From: an uncultured Eubacteriales bacterium
Lineage (GTDB): Bacteria; Bacillota; Clostridia; Oscillospirales; Acutalibacteraceae
Length of the DNA stretch: 40,017 nucleotides
Direction: 5' to 3'
NCBI GenBank assembly: GCA_900315195.1
Contig: OMYD01000014.1
Location: forward strand, 1-40,017
In this document: positions 24,308 to 32,218 of the stretch, in pieces
Layout of the letters: every line of letters starts with the position of its first letter
How positions within the stretch are numbered: the stretch's first letter is position 1
Program-made: the position numbers and the translations under genes
Notes under the pieces: model-generated
Told to the model about the DNA's origin: nothing
The model's database searches: none
Seen by the model: only the letters and a program-made list of their open reading frames with translations

Positions 24308-25311
24308 TGCTCTACCCCCTTGCTGTAAAGACGGCGGATAATTTCCTCGATGTCGGCGTCCTTTACGGAAATGTCGCTGACATTTACCCTTGAAAGCGTG
24401 TAGCTCAGCATTTCCGACACAGGCACCGCGGCGCTGTTAAAGCGCACCTTAACCGACTTTCCGTCAGTATCAACTCCGCAGTCGTCAATATCAAGCGAAA
24501 ACCGGCGGGCGTAATCCTCAGCCGTAACAAGAGAAGGAGTGTCGGTTTCAAAGTTGAACTCGCGGATCTGACCGTATTTTGACTTGAGCGAGGCAATGGC
24601 GCCGTCAAACACCTTCTGCCCCTTGTCAATCATAACTATGCGCTTGCTGAGCTGCTCGATGTCGGCAAGGTCGTGGGTAGTCAGAATAACCGTTGTCTGC
24701 TCCCTTTCGTTGATGTACTCGATAGCGCGGCGGATGTTGTCCTTTACAACAACGTCCAGGCCGATTGTCGGCTCGTCGAGGAACAGCACCTTAGGGTTAT
24801 GCAGCAGCGACGCAGCGATGTCGGCGCGCATGCGCTGGCCGAGCGAGAGGGTGCGGACGGGGTTTGTGATGAACGGCTCCAAATCAAGCACCTCGTTTAA
24901 AAACGCCATTTGCTTGCGGTAGCGGTCCTCGGGCACCTCGTAGATTTCCTTGAGCACGCCGTAGGTCTCGCGCAGGGGCAGATCCCACCAAAGCTGGGTG
25001 CGCTGGCCGAACACAACACCGATTTCCTTTACGTAGTTTTTACGGTTCTCACGCGGGTTTTTGCCGTTGATTGTGCACTTGCCCGAGGTTGGCGTAAGAA
25101 TTCCCGTTAAAATTTTAATGACGGTGCTTTTGCCCGCGCCGTTAGGCCCGATGAATCCCAGGATTTCGCCCTTAGGAACCGAAAAGCTTATGTTATCTAC
25201 CGCAACTATTTTTTCGGTTTTTGGGCGGAACAGCGCTTTTACGCTGCCCTTGAGCCCGGGGTCTTTTACTGTTTTTTTAAATTCCTTTCTGAGGTTCTCT
25301 ACTGAAATCAT
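24304..25311 (-). CDS. ABC exporter ATP-binding protein
   Basis: A 335-residue ATPase that powers the two ABC-2 permeases. Walker A is GPNGAGKST (55-63), the signature is LSLGQRMRADIAASLLHNP, and Walker B is VLFLDEPTIGLD, followed by the His of TTHDLADIEQ. Residues 10-35 form the extra N-terminal loop (KKTVKDPGLKGSVKALFRPKTE) typical of the COG4586-like group. About 100 C-terminal residues form an accessory domain. The start at 25311 has AGGAGGG seven bases upstream; the frame is open to 25386, but no ribosome binding site supports that. Confidence 0.93.
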   Translation of the reverse strand: MISVENLRKEFKKTVKDPGLKGSVKALFRPKTEKIVAVDNISFSVPKGEILGFIGPNGAGKSTVIKILTGILTPTSGKCTINGKNPRENRKNYVKEIGVVFGQRTQLWWDLPLRETYGVLKEIYEVPEDRYRKQMAFLNEVLDLEPFITNPVRTLSLGQRMRADIAASLLHNPKVLFLDEPTIGLDVVVKDNIRRAIEYINEREQTTVILTTHDLADIEQLSKRIVMIDKGQKVFDGAIASLKSKYGQIREFNFETDTPSLVTAEDYARRFSLDIDDCGVDTDGKSVKVRFNSAAVPVSEMLSYTLSRVNVSDISVKDADIEEIIRRLYSKGVEQ

Positions 25312-25454
25312 AAGAACCCTCCTGTCGTTGCACTCACTTTCGCAAACAGACACGAATTTCACAAAAGCTTGTGAGTATTTTTTCAACCAATCAAGTCGGT
25401 TCCGCTCTCAACGTAAGGACGGTAACTCAGCCCGCAAGCAGCTGAATTAAACTG

Positions 25455-25483
25455 ATTCTATCACATAGTAATATAAATTGCAA
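25455..25483 (-). promoter_or_regulatory. Promoter of the ABC-2 exporter operon
   Basis: Minus strand TTGCAA (25483-25478), 17-bp spacer, TAGAAT (25460-25455). It implies a leader of about 135 nt. Confidence 0.5.
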
Positions 25484-25512
25484 ATATTTTTTCATAATTC
25501 TTTTAAAACATA

Positions 25513-25541
25513 TTGACTGAAAAGAATAATAGTGATATTAT
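25513..25541 (+). promoter_or_regulatory. Promoter of the DUF6514-like gene
   Basis: TTGACT (25513-25518), 17-bp spacer, TATTAT (25536-25541), about 37 bp before the ATG at 25578. Confidence 0.6.
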
Positions 25542-25577
25542 ATAACCGTGATATGTTTTCACATAAAGTGGTGGGGT

Positions 25578-25793
25578 ATGAAAAGCTATAGAATTATTGA
25601 GGAAAATGGCGCGCGCTCGGCGGAATACGGAATTGTTCTGCTTGAAAACGGCGCCGAAGTTATGCGCGTGCCCAAAATCTGCGACAGCCGACGCGACATC
25701 GAGGCGCTGGCCGCGCTTTTAAACGAACTGCAAATAGAGCCGTGTCATTTTGAGGATATCATCGAGGACTATCTGACCGATTTTTCTGTTTGA
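25578..25793 (+). CDS. Small DUF6514-like protein
   Basis: A 71-residue soluble protein starting MKSYRIIEENGARSAEYGIV and ending in an acidic segment (HFEDIIEDYLTDFSV). The pattern of a two-strand start, an ISRDIEALAALLNEL-type helix and a final ED(Y/F)L motif is that of DUF6514 small proteins of Clostridia, from memory. Function is unknown. The start at 25578 is preferred over the upstream codon at 25548 because the conserved part begins there and GGTGGGG lies just before it, although this is a weak site. It precedes the radical SAM gene by 40 bp on the same strand. Confidence 0.6.
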   Translation: MKSYRIIEENGARSAEYGIVLLENGAEVMRVPKICDSRRDIEALAALLNELQIEPCHFEDIIEDYLTDFSV

Positions 25794-25817
25794 AAAAAGC
25801 GAAAAATGTGTTATAAT
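25790..25817 (+). promoter_or_regulatory. Promoter-like sequence just before the radical SAM gene
   Basis: TTGAAA (25790-25795), 16-bp spacer, TATAAT (25812-25817). Predicted initiation near 25824 would leave a leader of only about 10 nt before the ATG at 25834, so the mRNA would be almost leaderless. Confidence 0.5.
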
Positions 25818-25833
25818 TTTCTTGGTGATTATA

Positions 25834-26715
25834 ATGATATGCAATTTATGTCCGCGAAAATGCGGCGCTGTACGCACCGAGCATTCGGGAAACGGTTTTT
25901 GCCGGATGGGCACTCTGCCCGTTGTGGCGCGTATTGCCCCTCATTTCGGCGAGGAGCCGTGCGTCAGCGGAACGCGCGGCAGCGGCACGGTGTTTTTCTC
26001 GGGCTGCACAATGAAATGCCGTTTTTGCCAGAACCATGAGATTTCAATGACGGGCAAGGGCGTTACCCTTACCCCTAAGCAGCTTGCAGACGGCTACAAA
26101 ATGCTTGAGGAAGCGGGCGTTCACAACATCAACCTCGTTACCGCCGACCATTTTGTTGAGGCGGTGGCTGAGAGCCTTAGCATTTACCGCCCGAATTTAC
26201 CGATAGTCTACAACTGCAGCGGCTACACCTCCCCCAAAACGCTTACAATGCTCAGCGGGCTTATAGACGTTTACCTGCCCGACTTCAAATACGCCGACGA
26301 CTCGCTCGCAAAAAAGCTGTCATCAGCGCCCGACTACACCCGCACCGCGACAACCGCGATTCAGGAGATGATTTTCCAGGTAGGAACGCCCGTTTATGAC
26401 GACGAGGGCATGATTAAAAAGGGCGTAATTGTGCGGCACCTTATTCTTCCGGCGCACACGCGCAACAGCATAGCGGTGCTGGAGCTTTTGGAGCGGTATT
26501 TCAAAAACGAGATTCTTCTAAGCCTTATGTGCCAGTATGTGCCCTGCGGCGAGGCTAAAGGCGACCCAAAGCTCGGCAGAAAAATTACACGCCGCGAGTA
26601 CGAAAAGGTTAAGCGCGTTATGTATGAGCTTGAATTCGACGGCTTTACCCAGGATATGTCGTCGGCCGCGGAAGACTACATTCCGAAATGGGATCTGGGC
26701 GACAATAACGAATAA
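25834..26715 (+). CDS. PflX-like radical SAM protein
   Basis: A 293-residue protein. MICNLCPRKCGAVR and GFCRMG form an N-terminal cysteine set, and SGCTMKCRFCQNHEIS carries the CxxxCxxC that binds the 4Fe-4S cluster and SAM. HINLVTADHFVEAV and YNCSGYTSPKTL follow, as in the PflX group (COG1313), related to pyruvate formate-lyase activating enzymes but without a proven substrate. The start at 25834 is chosen because the TTG at 25822 would lie upstream of the predicted transcription start. No glycyl-radical enzyme gene is adjacent. Confidence 0.88.
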   Translation: MICNLCPRKCGAVRTEHSGNGFCRMGTLPVVARIAPHFGEEPCVSGTRGSGTVFFSGCTMKCRFCQNHEISMTGKGVTLTPKQLADGYKMLEEAGVHNINLVTADHFVEAVAESLSIYRPNLPIVYNCSGYTSPKTLTMLSGLIDVYLPDFKYADDSLAKKLSSAPDYTRTATTAIQEMIFQVGTPVYDDEGMIKKGVIVRHLILPAHTRNSIAVLELLERYFKNEILLSLMCQYVPCGEAKGDPKLGRKITRREYEKVKRVMYELEFDGFTQDMSSAAEDYIPKWDLGDNNE

Positions 26716-26718
26716 AAC

Positions 26719-26750
26719 GGTCGGGAACAGACATCTGCTCCCGACCTTAT
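26719..26750. terminator. Bidirectional terminator
   Basis: GGTCGGGA / TCCCGACC stem (26719-26746) with T-rich runs on both strands, between the convergent radical SAM and apbE genes. Confidence 0.85.
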
Positions 26751-26756
26751 TATTAT

Positions 26757-27794
26757 CTATTCTACTTTAAATATCTCATAATCGTATCCGTCGGCGAGCT
26801 TGAAATCATCGTAAACGCCTGCGGTTACATACGCCTTTTTATCGGCTGTCAGAATGATAAAATCGAAGTTCTTGTTTTCACGATAGTATTTTTCCGCGCC
26901 GTCCTTCCCCATTACGAACAGAGCGGTCGAAAGCGCGTCGCTGCGCGCTCCGCTGTTTGAAATAACCGTCACGGAAAGGATTCCGTTGTCAACGGGGATC
27001 CCCGTTTTGGGGTCGATAATATGGCTGTATGTCTTGCCGTCGTCGCCCGTAAAGCACCTTTCGTAGCTGCCCGACGTCGCGATAATCTTATCCGCGCAGC
27101 TCAGCGTTCCCATGTATGAGGCGCTGTTGTCCGGGTCGGCAACGCCCACGCGCCACTGACTTCCGTCGGGCTTTTTGCCGTACGCCAGAACAGTGCCGCC
27201 GAGGTTTACGATAGCCGAGGAGGCTTTATCTTTCAGAATGCCGCGCACCATGTCGGCGGCGTAGCCCTTTGCCACCGCGCCGAAGTCGAGCTTCATGCCG
27301 TCCTTTTTAAAGCTCAGCTTTGAGCCGCTTTGAACCGCGTTTCGGTAATCAACGAGCGGAAGAAGCTGGGCAAGGCGGCTTTTTGAGGGGATTTTGTAGT
27401 CCTTTGACACAAAGCCCCATTCCTCAATAAACGGGTAAACCGTGACGTCAAGCGCGCCGTTTGTGCTCTCGCACAGCTCAAGCGACTGCCGCGCAAGCTC
27501 GGCGACGTCGTCCGACACCTTGGCAGAGCTGTCGCGGTTGAGCCTGTAGACATAGTTGTTTTCGCCCTCGGCGTTTACAACCGAAAGCTCGCTGTCAAGC
27601 CGCTTTATTTCAGATTCAATTTTATCGGCGGTCTCCTGTTCGGCGCCGTAAAGCTTAGCCGAAATGAAGGTATCCATGGCCTCAAACGAGAGGCTTTTTT
27701 CATCGGGATCCGAGGAGCCTTTGCCTAAGGAGCAGGCGCACAGCGCCGAAGCAAACAGCGCCGCCACTACAATAATCGAGGTTAGTTTTTTCAT
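26757..27794 (-). CDS. apbE: FAD:protein FMN transferase (ApbE), lipoprotein
   Basis: A 345-residue ApbE enzyme that attaches FMN covalently to threonines of target flavoproteins such as Rnf or NQR subunits, outside the membrane. It has a lipoprotein signal (MKKLTSIIVVAALFASALCAC, with a Cys near residue 21 after LCA), the FEAMDTFISAKLYG start of the ApbE domain, LDFGAVAKGYAADMV, IVNLGGTVLAYG and ARSDALSTALFVMG. The start at 27794 begins the signal peptide; the frame extends 12 codons upstream without a better site. No rnf or nqr genes are in the window. Confidence 0.93.
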   Translation of the reverse strand: MKKLTSIIVVAALFASALCACSLGKGSSDPDEKSLSFEAMDTFISAKLYGAEQETADKIESEIKRLDSELSVVNAEGENNYVYRLNRDSSAKVSDDVAELARQSLELCESTNGALDVTVYPFIEEWGFVSKDYKIPSKSRLAQLLPLVDYRNAVQSGSKLSFKKDGMKLDFGAVAKGYAADMVRGILKDKASSAIVNLGGTVLAYGKKPDGSQWRVGVADPDNSASYMGTLSCADKIIATSGSYERCFTGDDGKTYSHIIDPKTGIPVDNGILSVTVISNSGARSDALSTALFVMGKDGAEKYYRENKNFDFIILTADKKAYVTAGVYDDFKLADGYDYEIFKVE

Positions 27795-27844
27795 TTTATA
27801 ACGCTTTCTAAAACCCGCGCAAATGTTCATAACGGACTAATGAA

Positions 27845-28123
27845 TCAGCAAAAATAGGTAATCTCTCCGAAGAAAGAGAGCCATTTATCTATAACAATAC
27901 TATAGTTAGCCTCTATCGCTTTGCTAAGGTAATTCAGCGTTTTACTGTCATAATCCGAGCTGTTGTTTGCAAGCAGGCATTTTCCTGATTTTGTAATCCA
28001 AAACTTTGTCGCGTTTGCAGTTGGTTTTACTTTTGCAATATGAACGTGAACAGGTTCAAGCGGCTTATTATCATTTGCCCAGAAATAAACCCAATAAGAG
28101 CCTATCTTAAAAACCTGAGGCAT
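27845..28123 (-). CDS. DUF4160 protein, probable toxin-side partner
   Basis: A 92-residue protein beginning MPQVFKIGSYWVYFWANDNKPLEPVHVHIAK, the DUF4160 signature (PxVxxIxGxxxxFYxxDxxxPxHVHV in most members). The start at 28123 has GGAGG 9 bases before it. It overlaps the upstream small gene by 17 bp. DUF4160 genes commonly sit next to a second small gene and are suspected toxin-antitoxin components; activity has not been shown to my knowledge. Confidence 0.8.
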   Translation of the reverse strand: MPQVFKIGSYWVYFWANDNKPLEPVHVHIAKVKPTANATKFWITKSGKCLLANNSSDYDSKTLNYLSKAIEANYSIVIDKWLSFFGEITYFC

Positions 28124-28379
28124 TATCAAATCCTCCGTTTTGTGAAAGCTCAATAATCAAATGAGCGTTGTTTTCGATAATAGACTGAAATTTTTTAATT
28201 TCATTTTCATTGAATCCGAAAACATCCGTCCAATCGTATTTGGGAAGGTAACAGGTTGCGTAATGAAATCCGTCTTTCTCATCGGGCTTTTCAATATAAA
28301 CCTTAACAGTATTATCCTCAAGCATTTCAGAATGGACAATCTCGGTTTCATCATCAAAAGTAAGATAGGGGTACATCAT
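28107..28379 (-). CDS. Small partner of DUF4160 (possible antitoxin)
   Basis: A 90-residue acidic protein, MMYPYLTFDDETEIVHSEML at its start, then a KVYIEKP-type strand and a helix ending in SQNGGFDNASGF. I recall this MYPYLTF...EVHFEKP...NAHLI family beside DUF4160 genes in Firmicutes, but know no name for it. GGAGG precedes the first ATG. It is first in the pair, has its own promoter, and overlaps a perfect 19-bp palindrome at the promoter, as expected for an autoregulated module. It does not look like a classical DNA-binding antitoxin. Confidence 0.68.
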   Translation of the reverse strand: MMYPYLTFDDETEIVHSEMLEDNTVKVYIEKPDEKDGFHYATCYLPKYDWTDVFGFNENEIKKFQSIIENNAHLIIELSQNGGFDNASGF

Positions 28380-28402
28380 AAAAAAACACCTCCGTTAAAA
28401 TA

Positions 28403-28434
28403 ATTTTAACACAAGAAATTGAATTATTCAATTT
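28403..28434 (-). promoter_or_regulatory. Promoter and overlapping 19-bp palindromic operator of the DUF4160 pair
   Basis: Minus strand TTGAAT (28431-28426), 17-bp spacer, TAAAAT (28408-28403). The perfect palindrome AAATTGAATTATTCAATTT (28416-28434) covers the -35 box, so a dimer bound there would block transcription. Confidence 0.65.
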
Positions 28435-28529
28435 TTAAATCAACATTAAACTAATAAATATCTTTTTCGACTGTTTTAGCCATTAGTATCGCCGTATTTA
28501 TTTTATCATAAATAAAAGTATAAAGCAAA

Positions 28530-28566
28530 TAAAAAGTGTCCGTAACGCAAATCCGTTATGGACACT
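28530..28566 (-). terminator. Terminator of the trk operon
   Basis: A 13-bp stem with one G-U pair, AGTGTCCGTAACG / CGTTATGGACACT (28535-28566), is followed on the minus strand by TTTTTATTT. It lies about 190 bp after trkH. Between it and trkH lies a GTCGCG-tgg-CGCGAC hairpin and the repeat at 28690. Confidence 0.75.
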
Positions 28567-28689
28567 CAAACTCTTGATAGTGACACGTCTTGGTCGCGTG
28601 GCGCGACGGACAATACGCGAATCATACGATTACATAAAACAAAATGTGTGTTCCCGCGAGCCGCGGCGCGAAGTTGCTCAAACGTTTTC

Positions 28690-28717
28690 AGGGCGCACAC
28701 ACAGGTGCGCCCCTACG
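28690..28717. repeat. Palindromic GTAGGGGCGCAC repeat, copy 2
   Basis: AGGGCGCACACACAGGTGCG followed by CCCCTACG. GGGCGCAC pairs with GTGCGCCC around a short loop. It is nearly identical to 1271-1298 and lies 40 bp after trkH. The stretch 28380-28756 otherwise contains only the TA promoter, the terminator and a minor hairpin. Confidence 0.72.
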
Positions 28718-28756
28718 AATGTAATAGAGAAGTTTGATATAAATCCGCTTTTCTGT

Positions 28757-30208
28757 TTACGCCTTCTTCCAAACGGAAGGGGTGAGAAGGATCAGAATCG
28801 GGAACAGCTCAAGTCTGCCGGCGATCATGTCAAAGATGAACACCAGCTTTGACAGCACACTGAAATCGGCGTAGTTGCCCACAGGGCCTACGTCGTTAAG
28901 GCCCGGGCCCGTGTTGTTGAGCGTCGCGGCGACCGAGGTAAAGCTTGTAACCATATCCCTGCCCTCGATTGAAATCAGCAAAAAGCTGCCCAGGAAGATC
29001 GCCAGATACACCACCAGATAAACCGAGGTGTTTCGGGTTACGTTGTGGTCAACCGATTTGCCGTCCATTTTAATGGTGCGGATATTGCGGGGGTGAATCA
29101 GCATTGAAAGCTCTTTCTTGACCTCTTTGGCGAGAATTATGATTCTTGAAATCTTAAAGCCGCCGCCCGTGCTGCCCGCCATAGCGCCCACAAAGGTAAT
29201 TATCAGGATTACGCCCTTGGCAAGCTGCGGCCAGTCGTTTACGTCGCGGATTCCGAAGCCCGTTGTGGTGATGATTGACGAAACATAGAAGAAGCTGTTG
29301 TGCAGCGATTCGCCGAAATTGTTTTCGAACACCGGCATGACGCTGAACGTGATAATTGCCGTGGACACAGCTATAAAGCCGAAGTAGAACCACAGCTCCT
29401 CAATTTTGAACGCCTGCTTGAATTTGCGGGCGAGGATGAGGATATAGACCGAGAAGTTGATGCCGAAAAGCATCATAAACACGGCGATTACCGTTTGCAG
29501 ATAGTGCGAATGATACGCCGCCATGTTGTCGTTGTGAATACCGAAGCCGCCCGTGCCCGCGGTTGAGAACGAGGTGTTTACGGCGTTGAAGAAGTCCATT
29601 CCGCCGCAGAGCAGCAGTATGATTTCAAGCGCGACAAGGCCGAGATAAATGCTGTAGAGCAGTGTGGCGTAGTTGCGCATTTTAGGCATTGACTTGCCGA
29701 TTATGGGGCCGGGGCTTTCCGCCTTCATAAGGTAGATGTTCTGCTGGCCGCCAAGCTTGGGTATAAGCGCCAGCAAAAAGACGATAACGCCCATGCCGCC
29801 CAAAAGTACCATAACGCTTCGCCACAGCAGCATTCCGTGGCTTAAACCCTCTACATTTGTAAGGATTGTGGCACCCGTTGTGGTAAAGCCCGAAGCCGAC
29901 TCAAAGAACGCATCGAGATAATTGGGGATCTCGCCGCTCAGGAAAAACGGCAGCGCCGCCACAAGCGACATAAGAATCCAGCTCAGGCCCGTAGCCGCGA
30001 AGCCCGCCTTCTGGTAAAGCACCATGTTCTTTTTCTTTTTTACCTTGACGGCGAGCACGCCTACAGCCGCGCTTACAAGTCCCGTAAGGAAAAAGTAGAT
30101 GCCCTCGTTTTCACGGTAAATGAAGGATGTGATTGTGCAAAGCTGCATTGCCGCGCCCTCGACAATCAGCACCCAGCCTAGAATATATACAATAATTCGT
30201 TTATTCAT
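28757..30208 (-). CDS. trkH: Potassium uptake protein TrkH/KtrB family
   Basis: A 483-residue K+ channel-transporter subunit with about ten membrane helices. The selectivity-filter loops are visible: ASGFTTTGATIL, NTSFSTAGTGGFG, SSIITTTGFG and FTSVAATLNNTGPGL, one per pore repeat. It works with a cytoplasmic RCK-type regulator (TrkA/KtrA), encoded just upstream. GAGG precedes the ATG, 8 bp after the trkA frame ends. Downstream terminator at 28530. Confidence 0.95.
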   Translation of the reverse strand: MNKRIIVYILGWVLIVEGAAMQLCTITSFIYRENEGIYFFLTGLVSAAVGVLAVKVKKKKNMVLYQKAGFAATGLSWILMSLVAALPFFLSGEIPNYLDAFFESASGFTTTGATILTNVEGLSHGMLLWRSVMVLLGGMGVIVFLLALIPKLGGQQNIYLMKAESPGPIIGKSMPKMRNYATLLYSIYLGLVALEIILLLCGGMDFFNAVNTSFSTAGTGGFGIHNDNMAAYHSHYLQTVIAVFMMLFGINFSVYILILARKFKQAFKIEELWFYFGFIAVSTAIITFSVMPVFENNFGESLHNSFFYVSSIITTTGFGIRDVNDWPQLAKGVILIITFVGAMAGSTGGGFKISRIIILAKEVKKELSMLIHPRNIRTIKMDGKSVDHNVTRNTSVYLVVYLAIFLGSFLLISIEGRDMVTSFTSVAATLNNTGPGLNDVGPVGNYADFSVLSKLVFIFDMIAGRLELFPILILLTPSVWKKA

Positions 30209-30216
30209 AATGAACC

Positions 30217-30834
30217 TCAGCGCTGCTTTACAATATCGTTAAGGTCGCTAAGACCCTTATGCTTTGTTATTACAACTACCGAATCGCCCGCCTTGATTGA
30301 GTCGCCGCCCTGAGGCAGAATGATTTTTCCGTCGCGGTTAATGCAGATAATCTGCAAATCGTTTTTAAGGTTGAGGTCTGAAAGCGGAGTATCAATAACC
30401 TTTGAGCTCTGCTTCGCGCGGAACTCCAGCGCCTCTACCCTGTCCTCGTGCAGGCGGTAAAGTGTCTCGACATTGCTGCCCAGCGAGTTCTGCATCGCGC
30501 GGATATAACGGGCTATGTACTCACCTGTAAGTGTTTTGGGGTTTATTACACACTCAAGTCCCAGGTTTTCGATGATATTGTCAAAGGACTCGTTGTTGAT
30601 TTTGGTGATTATCTTCGCCTTTGAAACTTCCTTGATGTAAAGCGAGATAAGGATATTTTCCTCGTCGTAGTCCATAAGCGCGGCAACGCCGTCGGCGTTC
30701 TCAATGCCCTCGCTTAAAAGCAGCTCCTGATCCATGCAGTCGCCGTGAATTATCATAGCGTCGTGAAGCGCCTCGGCAAGCTCCTGACAGCGCTCAAGGT
30801 TGCGCTCGATTATCCTTACATTGGCGCCCGCCTT
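30217..30834 (-). pseudogene. Disrupted second half of trkA
   Basis: This frame encodes the second RCK half of TrkA (NVRIIERNLERCQELAEAL, then HGDCMDQELLLSEG through the RCK_C domain) up to the trkH gene. It is offset by one base from the first half. Its own N-terminal part lacks the GxGxxG nucleotide-binding strand that should open the second half: the sequence passes from KK directly to AGANVRIIERN. No ribosome binding site or good start codon precedes it. By family knowledge about 25-28 residues are missing, so a deletion of about 80 bp that is not a multiple of three, rather than a single-base slip, best explains it. Confidence 0.78.
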
Positions 30835-31493
30835 TATTTTTTGAAAAAGCGCGAGGCGATTTCGGGCTTAGCTACAACCGTTACCTTATCACCCGCCTGA
30901 ATTTCGGTATCGCCGTTTGCGATGTATACCTCGCTTCCGCGCTCTACGGTGCAGAGGCGGATCCTGCCGTTTAAGGTGTCGATCTGGCTTATGCGTTTGC
31001 CGTTTATCGGCGAACCCGCGGGAACAAGCACTTTTATAAGCTCAACGGCGCCCTTAGCGAAGCTGTCGATTTCAAGCGCTCCCGAAAAACGCAGCAGGCG
31101 GCTGATTTCGATTGCCTCGGTAAGCTCGGGGTTTATAGACATCGAAAGTCGCAGCTGATCCTTGACCCTGTAGAGGTCGTCGGTGTACTCGGGGCTGCGG
31201 ACGCGCGCTATTGTGTGGGGAACGCCCGCCGAACGCGCCATAAGGCAGGCGTAGAGGTTAACCTCGTCGCGTGCCGTGGCGGCAATAACCAAATCAGCAG
31301 TTTCCGCGCCCGCCTCGGCAAGCGCCTCATATGTAGCACCGTTGCCCTCAACGCCCATTACGTCGAGCGTTTCGGAAAGCCGCGCCACCGCCTTGCGGTC
31401 GTTGTCCACAACGGTGATGTCGTGATTCTCCGCGTTAAGCTCTCTGGCTATGGATGTTCCTACCTTTCCGCATCCGATGATAACAATTTTCAT
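30834..31493 (-). CDS. trkA: TrkA first half: single-RCK potassium regulator (KtrA-like size)
   Basis: A 219-residue protein with the NAD/ATP-binding GCGKVGTSIARELN motif at the N-terminus, a full RCK_N Rossmann domain and an RCK_C domain (about 135-217), ending ...SRFFKK then TAA. Typical TrkA proteins have two such units (about 450 residues). Here a frameshift after codon 219 removes the second. A one-unit protein of about 220 residues is the size of KtrA/KtrC, which gate a TrkH-like channel as octamers, so it may still work. The start at 31493 has GGAG 6 bases before it. Confidence 0.85.
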   Translation of the reverse strand: MKIVIIGCGKVGTSIARELNAENHDITVVDNDRKAVARLSETLDVMGVEGNGATYEALAEAGAETADLVIAATARDEVNLYACLMARSAGVPHTIARVRSPEYTDDLYRVKDQLRLSMSINPELTEAIEISRLLRFSGALEIDSFAKGAVELIKVLVPAGSPINGKRISQIDTLNGRIRLCTVERGSEVYIANGDTEIQAGDKVTVVAKPEIASRFFKK

Positions 31494-31520
31494 ACGCTTC
31501 TCCAATTCAATAAAGACATA

Positions 31521-31543
31521 CGGGAGATTCTTACAATCTCCCG
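31521..31543. other. Stem-loop in the trk leader
   Basis: Perfect 9-bp stem CGGGAGATT / AATCTCCCG with a 5-base loop, between the trk promoter and start codon. It has no T-tract on either strand, so it is not an obvious terminator; it may structure the leader RNA. Confidence 0.5.
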
Positions 31544-31572
31544 CTCTGTATTATTAATCTTCTCAATTCAAA

Positions 31573-31601
31573 ATAATACACCAAACAAGCGCAAAAATCA
31601 A
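31573..31601 (-). promoter_or_regulatory. Promoter of the trk operon
   Basis: Minus strand TTGATT (31601-31596), 17-bp spacer, TATTAT (31578-31573). Confidence 0.55.
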
Positions 31602-31657
31602 TATTATTGCAAAAAAAGTTAAATTTTAAGTCACTTTCTGTCCCGAAAGTATTTTAA

Positions 31658-31680
31658 AAAAACAATTTATATGATATAAT
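31658..31680 (+). promoter_or_regulatory. Promoter of the dCMP deaminase unit
   Basis: TATAAT at 31675-31680, with a TTTAAA-like -35 box 16-17 bp upstream, 34 bp before the ATG at 31715. AGGAGG (31703-31708) precedes the start. Confidence 0.5.
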
Positions 31681-31714
31681 TTTTTGTATAGAACATAAAT
31701 TCAGGAGGTATACA

Positions 31715-32200
31715 ATGAAACGCAGTGATTACATAAGCTGGGACGAGTATTTTATGGGAGTTTCGCTGCTGGCGGCAAAGCGCAGCAAGGACCCGAACAC
31801 TCAGGTGGGCGCGTGTATTGTAGACAGCAACAATATCATTCTGTCAACGGGCTACAACGGCTTCCCTTACGGCTGCTCCGACGACGATTACCCGTGGGAG
31901 CGCGAGGGCGAGGAAACAAAATACAACTATGTAGTTCACGCCGAGCTCAACGCCATTCTTAACGCGCGCGGCAAAAACCTTAAAGGCGCCAGGCTGTATG
32001 TTGATCTGTTCCCCTGCAACGAGTGCGCCAAGGCTATTATTCAGTCGGGGATTGCCGAGGTTGTTTACCTCTACGATAAATACGCCGACACCGCCGCAAC
32101 GATAGCGTCAAAAAAAATGCTGACCTCGGCAGGTGTGAAGCTTACTCAGTTCACCACCGGCAAGGACAGCATAACGCTCAGTTTTAAAAAAAATATGTAA
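31715..32200 (+). CDS. dCMP deaminase (ComEB family)
   Basis: A 161-residue zinc deaminase that converts dCMP to dUMP for thymidylate synthesis. The zinc-binding and proton-shuttle motifs are HAELNAIL and FPCNECAKAI. DPNTQVGACIVDSNNIILSTGYNGFPYGCSDDD is the substrate region. Ideal AGGAGG ahead of ATG. The next gene starts 18 bp after the stop, so the two form a unit. Confidence 0.95.
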   Translation: MKRSDYISWDEYFMGVSLLAAKRSKDPNTQVGACIVDSNNIILSTGYNGFPYGCSDDDYPWEREGEETKYNYVVHAELNAILNARGKNLKGARLYVDLFPCNECAKAIIQSGIAEVVYLYDKYADTAATIASKKMLTSAGVKLTQFTTGKDSITLSFKKNM

Positions 32201-32218
32201 ACACAATGGAGCAAGACA

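Noticed and set aside
28441..28500. Fourth copy of the TACTAAT-ended repeat
   Set aside because: ACTAATAAATATC and CATTAGTATC are present about 45 bp apart, but the match to the MITE ends is too poor and the interior is unrelated.
30830..30845. Programmed -1 frameshift joining the two trkA halves
   Set aside because: A TTC AAA AAA slip site is present, but the first slippery codon does not re-pair well and the joined protein would still lack the second nucleotide-binding strand, so a deletion is the better explanation.
31521..31543. Terminator before trkA
   Set aside because: The stem is strong but no T-tract follows on either strand, and it lies between a promoter and its gene; kept as a leader stem-loop.
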